A stretch of DNA of 64,000 nucleotides from Phascolomyces articulosus. Taxonomy: Eukaryota > Mucoromycota > Mucoromycetes > Mucorales > Lichtheimiaceae. Within the stretch, counting starts at the first letter, position 1. Each line of letters starts with the position of its first letter. The stretch lies in contig JAIXMP010000046.1 in assembly GCA_025677815.1 (NCBI GenBank), positions 124,001 to 188,000 of the forward strand. The letters run 5' to 3'. A program made the translations under genes and the position numbers. The notes under the pieces are model-generated. The model was not told the DNA's origin. It made no database searches and worked only from the letters and a program-made list of their open reading frames with translations. Positions 36,146-47,768 of the stretch are shown one piece after another.

Positions 36146-36720
36146 AAAATTCTCAAACGCACCATCACCACTTGGGCATCCAAAAAAATAGTACGCAACA
36201 TACACAATATGGATAGTGATAATAGCAGAGCAAATTTTCTGGTTGATGGTTATTTATATTGAAAGTACAATTCCGGTACCTCCATCGTCGTTACTATCTT
36301 TAACTCCAAGTGTTTACATTTAACATTCAATTGATAACAACATGTGATACTATTCTTGTTTTGAATAAAATTATATAAATTATACGCATGGCTATTTGAC
36401 CACTGCAAAAAAATAAAAAGAGGTATGGCTGTGTTAGTTTGTTTTTCTTGATTATAAAGTACTACACTAACAAAACAGGACTCATATGGTACCCAACAAT
36501 GTAAACAAGGACCCGTGTAATAAGTAAAAAACACATGTGCGGCTGACAGCATCAAAGCTTCTTTTAATTTTTACCACGCCAAGTGCTTGTGCCGAGCGAT
36601 TGAAAACAAGCTCTCGAACCAAACATACGCATAAACAAAAGCCACCAAGTAACACAGTGTTGAACTTTAATAACACATGAATTCCTTTACTTGGAATGTA
36701 ATACAAAGGACGACAAAATA
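36146..36720. other. Spacer and upstream region of P450 3
   Basis: No gene seen. Minus-strand frames at 36250-36706 overlap each other and lack splice partners or motifs. The region should contain upstream control sequence of P450 3, but I see no CGG/CCG pair like those at the other two copies. Confidence 0.4.
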
Positions 36721-36730
36721 TATATATAAA
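36721..36730 (+). promoter_or_regulatory. TATA box of third P450
   Basis: TATATATAAA 42-51 nt before the ATG at 36772, matching the position in the two paralogues. Confidence 0.55.
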
Positions 36731-36771
36731 GGATTGTCTTCTGTCTCAAAATATTTGAAAAAATAATAACA

Positions 36772-39109
36772 ATGACATCTCAACAGTTATCTGTATCAAG
36801 TTTTAATAATTTGCTTATTACCTTACTTCGTAACTCTTCCATATATCTTCCCCAAAGCATACCTGCTATTGCTATTATTACGGCTGGAGCAGCAATAATA
36901 CTAACAACAGGAGCTAGTTGGAGATATATTTTATCAAGAAAACAAACTTACTTTTCAACAATACCCACTCCGAAAGGATCGCTCCCTCTTGTTGGTATGA
37001 AATTTTATACCAAATAAAAACGACTGCACGTATCGAAACAGTAATAATTGATACTGAAAATGTTTTTTAGGCCATTTATTTTCACTAGGTCGTAATAGAG
37101 TTGAAACTTTTCATCAATGGCATAAAGAACTAGGTAATTGGGGAGCTCCTATTGACATTTCATCATTTGAACTTTAAATAAGAGTGATTGACTTACACTC
37201 TTCTCATTCACAGGGTCCATTTTTTATTTCCGATTGGGAGTAAAAAAGATGCTGGTGGTTGCTGATCCTTGGGCTGCCCATGAATTACTTGCAACTATGG
37301 GAAAAATAACCTCGAATCGACCTAAAACAACATCTCGTCCAATGTTTGGAGATGTAAGGTAATACTTACTATCTCAATATTTCTTATAAATATTTACCAC
37401 TGAGCTATATTATGTATCATGATTATTGTATATGAATAGAGGGATTATATTTGCACAGCCTCATGAAATGACCTGGAGTATTTTACGCAAATCTGGTAAG
37501 ATAAGACCTTAAATTCTTTGTATAGAGAATTAGTAAGCTCATCTAATGTTAACAAAAAAAAAACGTTTGTTTACAAATATTTGTAGCTCTTAACGCCTTG
37601 GGTCCTAGAAAACTCAAAGAGGCTAGCCCCATACTTAACAAAGAAGCAGATGAATTTGTTGAACTCGTCGCAACCGGAGTAAACATTGTGCCACTTCCAT
37701 TGCTCATGCGTTCCTCACTAAATTTTATATTCCTCACTGTATTTAGTGTACGTACAACATCAATTGAAGATCCCATCTACAAGACTGCTATTAGCATTAT
37801 CAACACTTCAATGAAATTTTCTGATTTCAAGAATTTAGCAAGTCAGTTTATCCCACTACTTCGAATATTTGACCCTATTATTGGTATCAAAAAGAAAATA
37901 ATAGCATATCATAAATCCATGACGATACCATTCTATATTGAGCTAATCGAAAGAGCTCTTGACGCTGAAGAGAAAAACATGGTGAAGATACTTAACGATA
38001 AATTGAATCATGGAAAGAGAGGGTATTATGATAACTTAATTGCTACTATTCGTATGTATTTTTATAGCTATCTAGAAGTCATTTTTATTTATAATTCATC
38101 ATAGATTTCTCATCAACATTGATATGTACTTATTTGTTTTTGGTTATTGTATTTCTATGCAACTAGATGATATGGCGGTTGCTGGCACTGACACCACAGC
38201 TGTGACAATGGCTTGGTCGTTTCTTCAGCTTTCAACAAAACTTGAAGTTCAAATGAAGATTCAACATGAAATTGATACTTTTGTAAATAATAATGGTCGA
38301 TTGCCAAATTTTTGGGAACGCAATGAAATGCCATACTTGATCGCTACTCAAAGAGAGTGCATGAGATTAAGACCAACAACTGAATTTGGAGTTATCCATG
38401 CTTCTGCCGAAGATTGTAAGTAATATTTTCAGAATCATTTTTTTAATGGATAAATTATAGAACGTTTTGTTGTACTTATTTTTCATACTTAATATATAAT
38501 TTACTACTATGATAATACATTAGTTGAGTGGCATGGAAGTGTCATACCAAAAGATACTTGGATTATGACAAATATGGCTGACATTCATTCGGATACGGAA
38601 AAGTATCCAGAGCCAGAACAGTTCATACCTGAACGCTTTCTTGGAAGAGAAGAATCGATGACAGCTTCTGCCAATCGAAAAACAGAAGATCGAGACCAAT
38701 TTAATTTTGGATGGGGACGGTACGAAAAGAATCCATCATATTTTCAATTTATCTAATATTATAAAATAGTATTATTATCTTAGTACTAATATAAGATTGG
38801 TATCAATATATTATTATCTTTACAATAGTCGTGTTTGTATAGGCTCACATTTGGTAAGTTAATCTTAAATCAAAGCAATTATTCTAATAGTCAATCAAAT
38901 GATAATTTATATTAATTTATATTAAGGCCGAGACACAAATGTTCAATGTATGGGTGAGAGTTCTACATAGGTGTATTATAAGACCGGCGCTAGATAAAAA
39001 CGGTAACGAAGTTCCGCAATCTCTTCAAACAGTTCCACCTGAAGCAGGTCCTATAGTAGTATCGCCGTCAAAGTTTGAACTTCGATTTGTACCTCGAAAC
39101 AGTGTGTAA
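36772..39109 (+). CDS. Cytochrome P450, paralogue 3
   Basis: Haem-thiolate monooxygenase, about 515 residues in nine exons with the same intron pattern as paralogue 1. Starts MTSQQLSVSS; a hydrophobic anchor (AIAIITAGAAIILTTG) precedes IPTPKGSLPLVG. Conserved sites are AGTDTT, ECMR, PERF and FGWGR-RVCIG with Cys ligand; nothing essential is missing. Its third exon begins with an acceptor that gives LGSIFYF where the others have LGP. Its 3' untranslated region matches that of paralogue 2, so the two arose by tandem duplication. The gene sits between the inverted arms at 35475-36000 and 39190-39731. Substrate unknown. Confidence 0.93.
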
Positions 39110-39189
39110 TTTTTAGATATTTTTTGTTGTTTTTATAAATAAAGTTTATATAATTTAGAATATTCCCTAATAATAGATCCTATTTTGTT

Positions 39190-39731
39190 AGCAGTAGTTG
39201 GCCATATTGAATGATTGATTATAAACTAAATACTTGTTTACTTTTCTGTAAACAGTAGCAATATTACAATGTAATTCCACTTTTCAATTCTTCTCTCGAA
39301 AGATAATGTACTTTGATTGATATTAGAATCTTTTTTATAGTTTTCAGAGCAGAGATGTATTTATTAAAACTTTATAAAATTCTAAGGTATTTTTATGCTT
39401 AGGGAAGCAATCTTGCAAAGGTACGTTATAACTTACAAAGAACATTCATTCATTTATTTTTCTTGTAGTTTGATATATACAACTGAAGCGACAGAAACCT
39501 AAAACTAAGAATGTTTTGTATCATGATCTTCTCGAAAAATAGGCATGTTCTACATCCTGCCAGAAAAATGTGTCTTCATCAATAGTATGGAGCGATGTGG
39601 ATCAACTTTGCTTTGCGTTTTGAAGTTATCATATTTTCTTTTGACCATAACGTATAATCATTAGAAAAAAGCTATATTTGTCATGTTGCTACTAATACTA
39701 GCATGATTCGTTTAACTCACCTCTTGTCATA
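39190..39731. repeat. Right arm of ~530-bp inverted repeat
   Basis: Reverse complement of 35475-36000. Its outer end reads CTCACCTCTTGTCATA and is followed at once by direct repeat copy B. Because the neighbouring 144-bp repeat keeps its orientation while this segment does not, one of the two copies must have been flipped. Confidence 0.85.
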
Positions 39732-39875
39732 TAGTAGTAGAAGTACGCTGCTTACTGCAAAATAGCATCTGCATCATGTGACACAAATTCTGTCTTACCT
39801 GTCAAGAGAACTTATGTATATAACTAAAGTAATATTGAGACATTAGCGTGGTATAAGTAAATGTTGCTAATGTAC
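39732..39875. repeat. 144-bp direct repeat, copy B
   Basis: Same orientation as 36002-36145 and, judged by eye, gapless relative to it with scattered substitutions. Marks the outer limit of the duplicated P450 unit. Confidence 0.8.
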
Positions 39876-39888
39876 GTATGTAAATATG

Positions 39889-39913
39889 ATAATAATAATA
39901 ATAATAATAATAA
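39889..39913. repeat. (AAT)n microsatellite
   Basis: Uninterrupted run of ATA/AAT triplets just past the duplicated P450 unit. Confidence 0.9.
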
Positions 39914-40245
39914 CCATTCCAAACATAAGCAATTAGGATCGTAAGACACTTGTATTTATACTTGGATTTAGTTTGGAATCTTTTCGGTTTTCTATTTTGG
40001 ATACCTTCTGGTTCATTCCGCCCGATCTCCTTCCTGTTCCTTACTAATTTTTCCTTTTAGAGCTCTGTTATTTACTTTCATTGATTTTTTTTCTGATAAT
40101 AAAAATTTAATTTCTTTGTCCACTCAAATTTAGTTACAAAAAAGATGAATCTGAAGATAAGGTATTAATATATGTGGATGGGATGCGATGTAAAGAGATA
40201 AACAAACATGAATTATATGATTATATAATCACTAAATATTGAACA

Positions 40246-40458
40246 GTGTTAATGGATGTGGATTATTTTTCTTCGAATGCAACAGCTGATATGGAGGAGA
40301 TAACAAGTAATAATAATAATATGGTTCGTTCTTTAGATACAACAGTCAATATGGATAATACGCCTAGTTTAACAGGTCATACCGGAAATGAATTTGAATT
40401 CATAATCGACGTAAGCGAAACAAAAGACAGTTGCGTAAGGTTACATTATAGGCGTTAA
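40246..40458 (+). pseudogene. Short Asn/Asp-rich reading frame, possible gene remnant
   Basis: A 70-residue frame (MLMDVDYFSSNATADMEE...) ends in TGNEFEFIIDVSETKDS. The last part faintly resembles the pattern of the NUMOD4-like relic at 42278 (FEVSITGNVGSRL). No continuing exon was found. I list it as a possible N-terminal remnant of the same kind of gene; the identity is uncertain. Confidence 0.25.
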
Positions 40459-41229
40459 ATTGAAAAATGCATTAATATATAAAAATAATATTAAAACATA
40501 TTTATCAATTTAAAAATATATTAGTGTATTCTGATGCGCCAAGCGATCGTTTTATAGAACTACCCAATGAACCCTATATTCCCAGAGAATGAAAGGAGTA
40601 AGTGAATCTCAATTGATTTTACACTTTTACTACTTTCCTAAAAAAATGTTTTTTTTTTGAATAACTAACGTTATTTTACGTAGCAAAAATGCTCTATTAT
40701 TGCTGGGAATCGTCCAAAACAAATCTATATGAGTTGGAAATAACGCTGGCGGGGAAAATATATCAATAACATGATGGAAAATGGTACGAACAAAGACATC
40801 ATGTAGGAACGAAAGGAAGAATCCAGGCTAGAACCAAATTCCTATCAACATCGATACCTACGGTCTATGTTGATATTGCTTATGCATTGGCATTTACATA
40901 TCTTTCTTATAACGATAACTGCATTCTCCATTTTCGTGATCGGGATACTTTAAACCGTGACATACAAAATTTACTTGTGGTTCCTTCCCAAGCAAGAGTT
41001 ACGTAACTACTTTATTCAATATTTGGAGGTACATAATACAAAATAAATCTGTATAAGAAAGAAATAGAGAGAGAAAGATTAGGATAGGTATTTGACAATA
41101 CCGTGTATTATTGTTTAATAGAAGCAATGTCCAGAAACCCGATTTATACCGATTGATTGTCTCAATATCAAATCATATTATGTCGCCAGTTCATATGATA
41201 ACATATACACAACCACAACATTAAAGGCA

Positions 41230-41454
41230 ATGAAACAGGTTCAAGGTAAGCCAAAAAACACGAACTGTATCGAATTTTACCGAAGAATCTATCTGGAGTT
41301 CAACCCGTCCAGGAACAGTCATAACAACAACAAACGAGCATATTTATCACTGTATGCCCATCGAATCATCTACATTGCTTTTAACGGTCAAATCCCATTG
41401 GACTATCACCACGGCCAAAATTTTATAAATTTACCTGGTTCTGCATGGTTATGA
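41230..41454 (+). pseudogene. HNH-nuclease-like fragment
   Basis: A 74-residue frame contains YAHRIIYIAFNGQIPLDYHHG, which follows the pattern of HNH endonucleases (HRLVY.AFNG.IP....H). It is preceded by a Lys/Asn-rich region and breaks off after LPGSAWL where the repeat-rich segment begins. Neither a complete HNH domain nor a start context is visible. It is best read as a fragment of a mobile, homing-endonuclease-like gene, possibly interrupted by the repeats at 41462-42050. Confidence 0.35.
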
Positions 41455-41461
41455 ATTTGTG

Positions 41462-42050
41462 GATTATGAAAAGTCATGGATATCTCTGAATTTCCCCGAA
41501 AAAGTACTATCATGCGTTGTCATGGAAATAAATCTATGAATCTCTATTATAAAAATGAATGGATCTGCATGAAAGTATATGAAAATGAATAGTGTATGAA
41601 AATGAATGAAACTGAATGAATATCCATAGGTATATGAAACTGCATGATTATCCATGAAAAATCCTTACTTACACTTCTTTGTGTAACCATGATACTGGTT
41701 TATAAAGTCTCTTTTTTACTACTTTTCTCATTATTTTGTATAGGCAATGGCCTCAAAAAGAAAAATTTATTATCCAAAGTGCATATCATAATAGAATAAA
41801 AATGGTTTCATCCATGTAGAGATATACTATACCTATATACTATATACTACATCTATAGAGCAAAATACGAATTTTTTTAAAAAAGGGTATGAATCTACAT
41901 GAATCTGCATATAAATAGGTAATGGATATGACTAAATATCTATGATTCTGTATAGATCCATGAATCTCCATGAACTGACACTTTTCATAGAAATTCATGG
42001 CATTAGTGTGATCATGCAGATTCATGGAAATCCATTCATTATTAATGCTC
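41462..42050. repeat. ATGAATC/CATGGAT-rich imperfect inverted-repeat region
   Basis: Dense, imperfect copies of short units such as ATGAATCTCCATG, ATGGATCTGCATG and ATGAAACTGCATG. The left cluster (41470-41665) and right cluster (41885-42050) are partly inverted relative to each other: ATGAATGGATCTGCATGA on the left pairs with the reverse complement of the right. The roughly 220 bp between is AT-rich. It may be a hairpin-type miniature element or an expanded minisatellite. Confidence 0.5.
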
Positions 42051-42277
42051 ATTTTTGCCGTGGTGTATCATGTAGACCACATAAATTCGTGCCCATTGGA
42101 CAACAGTTTAAAGAACTTGAGGGTGCTGAAATTTCCGGAAAATCTCTCACGTGGATTTCAACAAGGCAATATAAACAACCCAATAATTTACATTGCTGAC
42201 TCAGTAGGTCCTTTGGACAACGTTGAACTATCAGAGAAAGCCTCACCTCATAATATGGATAGTGTGGGCAACTCTAT

Positions 42278-42538
42278 GTTTGAAGTGTCCATAACTGGCA
42301 ACGTTGGAAGTAGATTGCACAAAAAGATATTAAAATGATTTGTCGCCTTAATGGATATTTGTCTGTATGGATTAATAATAAGTTTTACGATGACCACAAC
42401 CTGGTTGCATGGGTGTCTATGTTTCCTTCATTCAATTCGAACCTTCTGTATGTAAATTATAATATGAAAGGTGTACTGAAAATGACTTTCACGGACACCA
42501 GCGAACAATCAAAGGCTTTCAAGCGTATTAACATTTAA
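42278..42538 (+). pseudogene. NUMOD4-like relic, frameshifted
   Basis: The frame ending at 42338 reads FEVSITGNVGSRLHKKILK. The overlapping next frame (42335-42538) continues with LNGYLSVWINNKFYDDHNLVAWV. Together they match the NUMOD4 pattern (YEVSN.GRVRS...K.LK...NGYL.V.....HRLVA) seen next to HNH nucleases, but a one-base shift at the TTAAAATG junction breaks it, and the HRLVA histidine position is altered. This indicates a decayed nuclear copy of a homing-nuclease-like gene. Confidence 0.5.
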
Positions 42539-42656
42539 ATTGATCATATCAACAATGATAAATGGGACAACAGTTTATCGAATTTGCAATACGCCTCCCC
42601 ATCTCAAAACATCACAAAGGCAATTGGAAAAAATAAACGCATGCATTATTCCTTAG

Positions 42657-43196
42657 GTGCAGGAAACAAACGAATACACAACATACGAAAGCCTGAAACA
42701 TCTTGCACAGGTATTGGGTAAGAATAAAGTGGTGATGCACAAAGGTGACGCGAGTGATAGCAACAAAAAAATTATGTACAATGGAACAATCAGGGGAGTT
42801 AATCATCATCGAATTGATGTAGTTCGATTGGATATGAATGTAAGTGTATTTTTTTTGTAAGGAAGTGGAAAATATATAAAATTTGCTATATATAATATAG
42901 TTTTTTTTTCGTTATTATTGTTACTAATTTTTCTTTAAAGAATAAGCCATTGTTCAAAAGCTCTTTAACATAACAAATAGCTGAATTACCAACAGAAATA
43001 TGTCAGCAAGTTATCAATAAAAGTAGAATATGTTTCTTACAATCTGATGCTGGAAAAGTATGTGATCCTGAAGTTAACTTATGCAGTTCGAAACGTTTCG
43101 CGAAAACTGGCACATGTATTAGACAACATACATGGGAAGGCAGTCATTATGCAGAACTGCTTTTTACAGCCATTGAAAAACCAAGTATTAATACTA
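42657..43196 (+). pseudogene. Unrecognised coding-like segments, probably decayed
   Basis: An exon-like block after CCTTAG (42657-42839) reads ETNEYTTYESLKHLAQVLG and ends at a GTAAGT donor. A second block (about 42981-43196) reads ELPTEICQQVINKSRICF and continues Cys-rich to a stop. I could not join the two in frame with the acceptors available. They may belong to the same relic as the NUMOD4-like segment just upstream. No function assigned. Confidence 0.3.
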
Positions 43197-43249
43197 TATA
43201 ATGATACACTAAAAAATTGTCATAGTACAAAGAACACTAACTCTTAGTA

Positions 43250-44529
43250 TTACTTTTGGGTTTTTCGCTTAGTCAAGTGAATCTAATACAAACATCTTTA
43301 ACTAGTAATATTTTTAGTACTTGACCAATGAGCATCAGAAAATAAACTTATATCCCTGTATTATTCGCTTTTTTTTTCTTTTATCTTTAAAATAGGGTAT
43401 CGCATTTCTGCTTATTTGCACAGGAAAAACACTGATGTATACAAAACGCAATCTAAAACGTAAGTGCATTGAGCCCTTTTACTCCAGAGAAATAATTGGA
43501 CATTGAAGGAGGAGGAGAGAGAAAGTGAGAAATTTATTCCCTTTAATCAATTTAACTTGTATTGGTACATTTTTCATGACGTTATCCTGCTTACAAAGAT
43601 TCGTTCAGATGTTTATCATTGTGCAAGAGCATGGACTTTGGTCTATTCTTTGTTCTTTCACGAAGCAATGCATTTATATTGTGGTTGATAACACAAGTCT
43701 ACCCAACAACAATTCTCATTTAATCCTCGTTTGTATTCTGAGGAATACAAATATTCCATGCAAAAAAATAAATAAATATTAAAACAAATAGTATATGATT
43801 TTTATATAACTGAACAATGAAATAAGAGAATAGTATATTCTTTTATTATTGAGTTGACCGCTGGTTCTTTTGTTCTTAAGCATTCAGTAAATTATCTATA
43901 TTATTTGTTCCAATAATGAAAGCAGCAAGAAAACAGTCGTAATATCAGTAATAAACGATAGACAACTTCAAATAATAAAATTTCTGGTAATTTCATACTA
44001 TCTATGTTTGAAGTTTGGAGTGATATCAGTTGAAAGCCCTAGCATACTAGCCTGAAAGGCTTTAAGGGTTTCCGCTATTTCCGCCTTAGCGATGGAAAAT
44101 CGCGAAGTCGAAAAGTTCCAACACTGGTGATTTCAAAAAGCTTATAAAATGAGTAGGACGTATTTTGTTGAAAATGGCACCTACAAGGAGGACTGTTCGT
44201 TTTTTTCTTCATGGCATGAACCTCCATTTCGTCCTCTATTTACGTATAAATTTGATCGAAGTACAATGATCTGATAAATTATTCCTGTAAAAATCTATGG
44301 ATTAAAGAATTAAACTAGCATAACCATTATTGTACAAAAAAAATATCTAAGGCTTTACTAATCCTTTTTGTCACCCAATGAATTCAATAAAGTGTGTTTT
44401 CTACACTTCGTGAAAAATAGAATAGAATGTCTTAGTTTATTTTTAGTATCCCGATTCAGCGTTGACTAGATTATAAAACTATCTCCCGTCTATTTCCCAG
44501 TCTCTCGTTTGCCCCAAAAAAATATTGCT
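43250..44529. other. 1.3-kb spacer before regulator 2
   Basis: No supported gene. Overlapping frames at 43503-43782 lack recognisable motifs. The last few hundred bases should include the promoter of the second zinc-cluster gene; I did not find a CGG/CCG pair there. Confidence 0.45.
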
Positions 44530-46775
44530 ATGATCAATAGCTCGACCAATGTACAAAGACTACCACGTATACATAGTACACATATAACAATGCCAACACC
44601 GGACAAAGAATTCGACCATAAAATTAGATTATTGAACGAAACCAGCATTAAGAATGGTAAAAGAAGTTGTGATAACTGCCGAAGGCGGAAAGTACGATGC
44701 GATTCCAACATAAACCACCCATGTAGCAAATGTCGAAAAACAGGAACCTCATGTGAATTCCTGATAATAAAAAAGAAACCCGGGCCTGTGGCAAAAAAAT
44801 ATAAAAACGGTATTGAAAAGCGAGTAAAACAACCAGAAGCTTTACCGACAATTCGAGAACGAGTCAGTAACAAACAAACGATCCATCATCGGGATAATAT
44901 AACTCCATTACCTCAGCCATTAATGCCTATACCACCATGTCAACAAACCAGTACAGCAGTGATCAACCATTCTAATTATAATACACACTTAATACCAACC
45001 AAAGATCTAATAAATAAAATACCTGATTTGACTTTTGAACTTGCAGAACATATTATCCAAGGGTACGGAAAACATTATCAGCACCTTACAGCTAGATCAA
45101 AATACTTTACTGATACCTTTTGCCTTCAATAGCTATTTTAAGTTTGTTCATATCAAAGGTCCAGTACTCCATAAACACTCCTTTCTGACACAATTTTATT
45201 ATGAATATCCGCAACCTCTTGATGAACGACTCTTTTATACTGTATGTGCTATTGGCTGCCAATTTTTGCCTTGGGAAGCAGAATTCAAAGATAATATGAC
45301 CGTAAGGAAAATTGGACGCTCTTTAAGAAAGATGGCAAAGAAGGTCACGGACTTAGCTATCGGACAACAGCCTAGCATAAGTACTGTTCAAGTTCTAGTC
45401 ATGGCATCTATGATGTTCCCTAATGCTACTAATGATGATGAATCTAGTACTAATTTGTATGTATATGTTGTATACTTACAGTGAAGAAAAATGAAAATAT
45501 GACGAATTAATTATTTTTTTTTAATGTTTAAAAAACGCTAATATTATAGATTTATTCTTGATTCGGTAAGGTGAAATAAATTTCATTTTTTTAAAACTAT
45601 TTTACAGCCATAATAACAGCCTGTCCATATTGTGTTAATTCTGCGTTCTATAGGCGATACGTATGGTATGTTCACTTTCTTTTTGTTCGTATGTAGTAAT
45701 TGACTCAAATTAAATAATTCTATAATCAGAGTCAAGATTTGGGATTATACTCTGGATCTAGCCAGGAACAAAATTTATCAGCAAATGAAATCCAAATACG
45801 ACGACGTATACCATATGCGATTCATACATTGGATAGGCTCTCAGCAGCTGCAAGGGGGAAACAGTTTATGATAAAGGAAGAAGATCTCATCAATGTCGAA
45901 ATTCCATCGCCATACGAACTTGAAGCAGAAAGCATTTATATGATTAATGTTCATCGAATGGATCCAATACCAAAAATTCTGAAGGAAACAGAAACTGATA
46001 TAAGAGATAACATTCCAATTTACGCCGGATTTATACAAATGATATCTTTGTCCCGTATGGTGGGTGATGTACTCTTATCACTATATCTTCCCAGGGGTTC
46101 ACAACTATCTGATCCTTCATCAATTAATAATCTGGATATGGCGATTACTAAATGGCAATCGAGTGTTTTATCGGATATCCACAATAAATCAGTGATAACA
46201 AATATCAGAAGAGGTAATTGTAAAAAAGCAAAGGAAAGAGGGATGTGAAAGAAAATATGCTCAATATATATGTGATTGTATTTACTAAATTACCTCTTGA
46301 GAATTAAGATGTTCTGGTTATACTGTATAATGTTATATTACTCCTTCGTTATCGACCATTGGTGTTTGCCAAACAATTTTCTGACCACAGCAATGAAGGC
46401 ACATGCGATTTAATGAACTTTTGTACGAAAGCTGCGATGAATATTATTGAGCAATTTGAATCAGATGGTGTCTTGGGACTACCTTGTATGACAGACTAGT
46501 GAGTACAACAATATATGGTATATTGAAACATAGTTTGGTATAAAAAATACTTACAGATGATTACATTATTTTTTTATAACTATAGTATGGTTGGTGAAGC
46601 TGCAAGTATCTTTATACAGGATTGTCATAGTCAAGATCCTATAGTGCGATCACAAGCTCGTAAAAATTTGTTACGATGTGCTGCTTTACTTTTGCGGGAT
46701 GAAGCTGTTAGCCACTCACAAAATGCCAAAGTCCTTAGACAGTTAACGGAGCAAATGGCTGGAGAGATGGAGTAA
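44530..46775 (+). CDS. Zn2Cys6 transcription factor, paralogue 2
   Basis: Six exons (44530-45062, 45133-45460, 45654-45665, 45730-46213, 46309-46498, 46586-46775) keep frame and encode 578 residues. Zinc cluster CDNCRRRKVRCD...CSKCRKTGTSC, then the fungal-specific domain (YFKFVHIKGPVLHKHSF, RRRIPYAIHTLDRL, ILLLRYRPLVFAKQ). It is a clear paralogue of the gene at 30238-32594: exon 5 is 190 nt in both. Two differences stand out. Exon 3 is only 12 nt here against 28 nt in paralogue 1, because the homologous stretch is out of frame and a later acceptor must be used. The Gln/Ser-rich C-terminal tail is missing. It may be functional or beginning to decay. Confidence 0.85.
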
Positions 46776-46819
46776 AAGCAAATCCAGAAAATGTAGTATA
46801 ATTAGAGTCCGCGACATTA

Positions 46820-47600
46820 ATTGGTGGCAAAAACTCAGGCCGAAAAGTTAGTCTTAATAAAAAAAAAAACTGCAGGACGTGATCTGTGACTTTTGACACA
46901 TATATTTTTGAATTGCTGATGTTTTGAGCGTTTTAATTGTACCTTTTTCATATGACAACTACATCTCCAATTTCGAGCAATACACCAAGTCAATTTAGCA
47001 TTGATCATTAGGAAGCCATTAAGCAGATTCATCGTACTTTATGTGTGGAAATCTCGGTGGAAAGATACAAATCAGCCTTAGGAGCCCGCAAGCTACTTGC
47101 TACGTTTGCTGGTATCTCAACTGGGTCAGCAGGAAAGGCTATTCAACTCTGTAAGACTGATGAGGAGAAGGTGATTGCATCATAGCTTGGTCGGCCAAAG
47201 AAGGAAATTTCACGACAGGAATACTATCTTATACGTACGTGAATATATTGATGAACGCAATGCAAAAGGCAAAAATACTTCAGTGGAGACACAAAAGCAA
47301 GTCTTCTTGAAGATTTAGATGTATGGAAAAAGTCATTTGATGTAGTCAATTTTTGAAAAAACCAAGTAAGAAAAAAATCAATTACTGAAATACGTGAAAG
47401 ATGCTCGGCCTTTGTTAATGAAATAACTCACGAAGAAGTTCCACAAGGATCATCAATCAACAACGACAACAACAGTAGCAACGATAATAATAGTGGCAGT
47501 AATAGCATCAGCAATGATAATAGTGACAGTAAATAATAATAGTAACGTTAGCAATAATGACCAAGGAGGCAGCAGTAGTAGCGATTCTTGTCCACTCGCT
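46820..47600 (+). pseudogene. Decayed Tc1/mariner-type transposase region
   Basis: A sequence like a Tc1-type end (GGTGGCAAAAACTCAGGCCG) at about 46823 is followed by fragments in shifting frames that resemble a transposase N-terminal helix-turn-helix region: KLLATFAGISTGSAGKAIQL, DEEKVIAS, LGRPKKEISRQEYYL and YVREYIDERNAKGKNTS. Stops and frameshifts interrupt it throughout. An Asn/Ser repeat tract (47455-47590) follows. No intact enzyme remains. Confidence 0.45.
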
Positions 47601-47768
47601 CCGTATATTATAAAAATCATTGGAGCCAATGAAATGTTTCAGTGATACAAATAGACAATCTTTTCACAACATTCATCGTTTGTTATCGATAAAGATCTTC
47701 AGGAAGTGATGGCAACGGGCAATATTTTGTTTTTGGCTTCTAATGATCACAGCGATCTTAAATAATCA

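Noticed and set aside
43503..43782. Two overlapping hydrophobic plus-strand frames
   Set aside because: Overlapping alternative frames of similar length with no motif; typical of AT-rich non-coding DNA.
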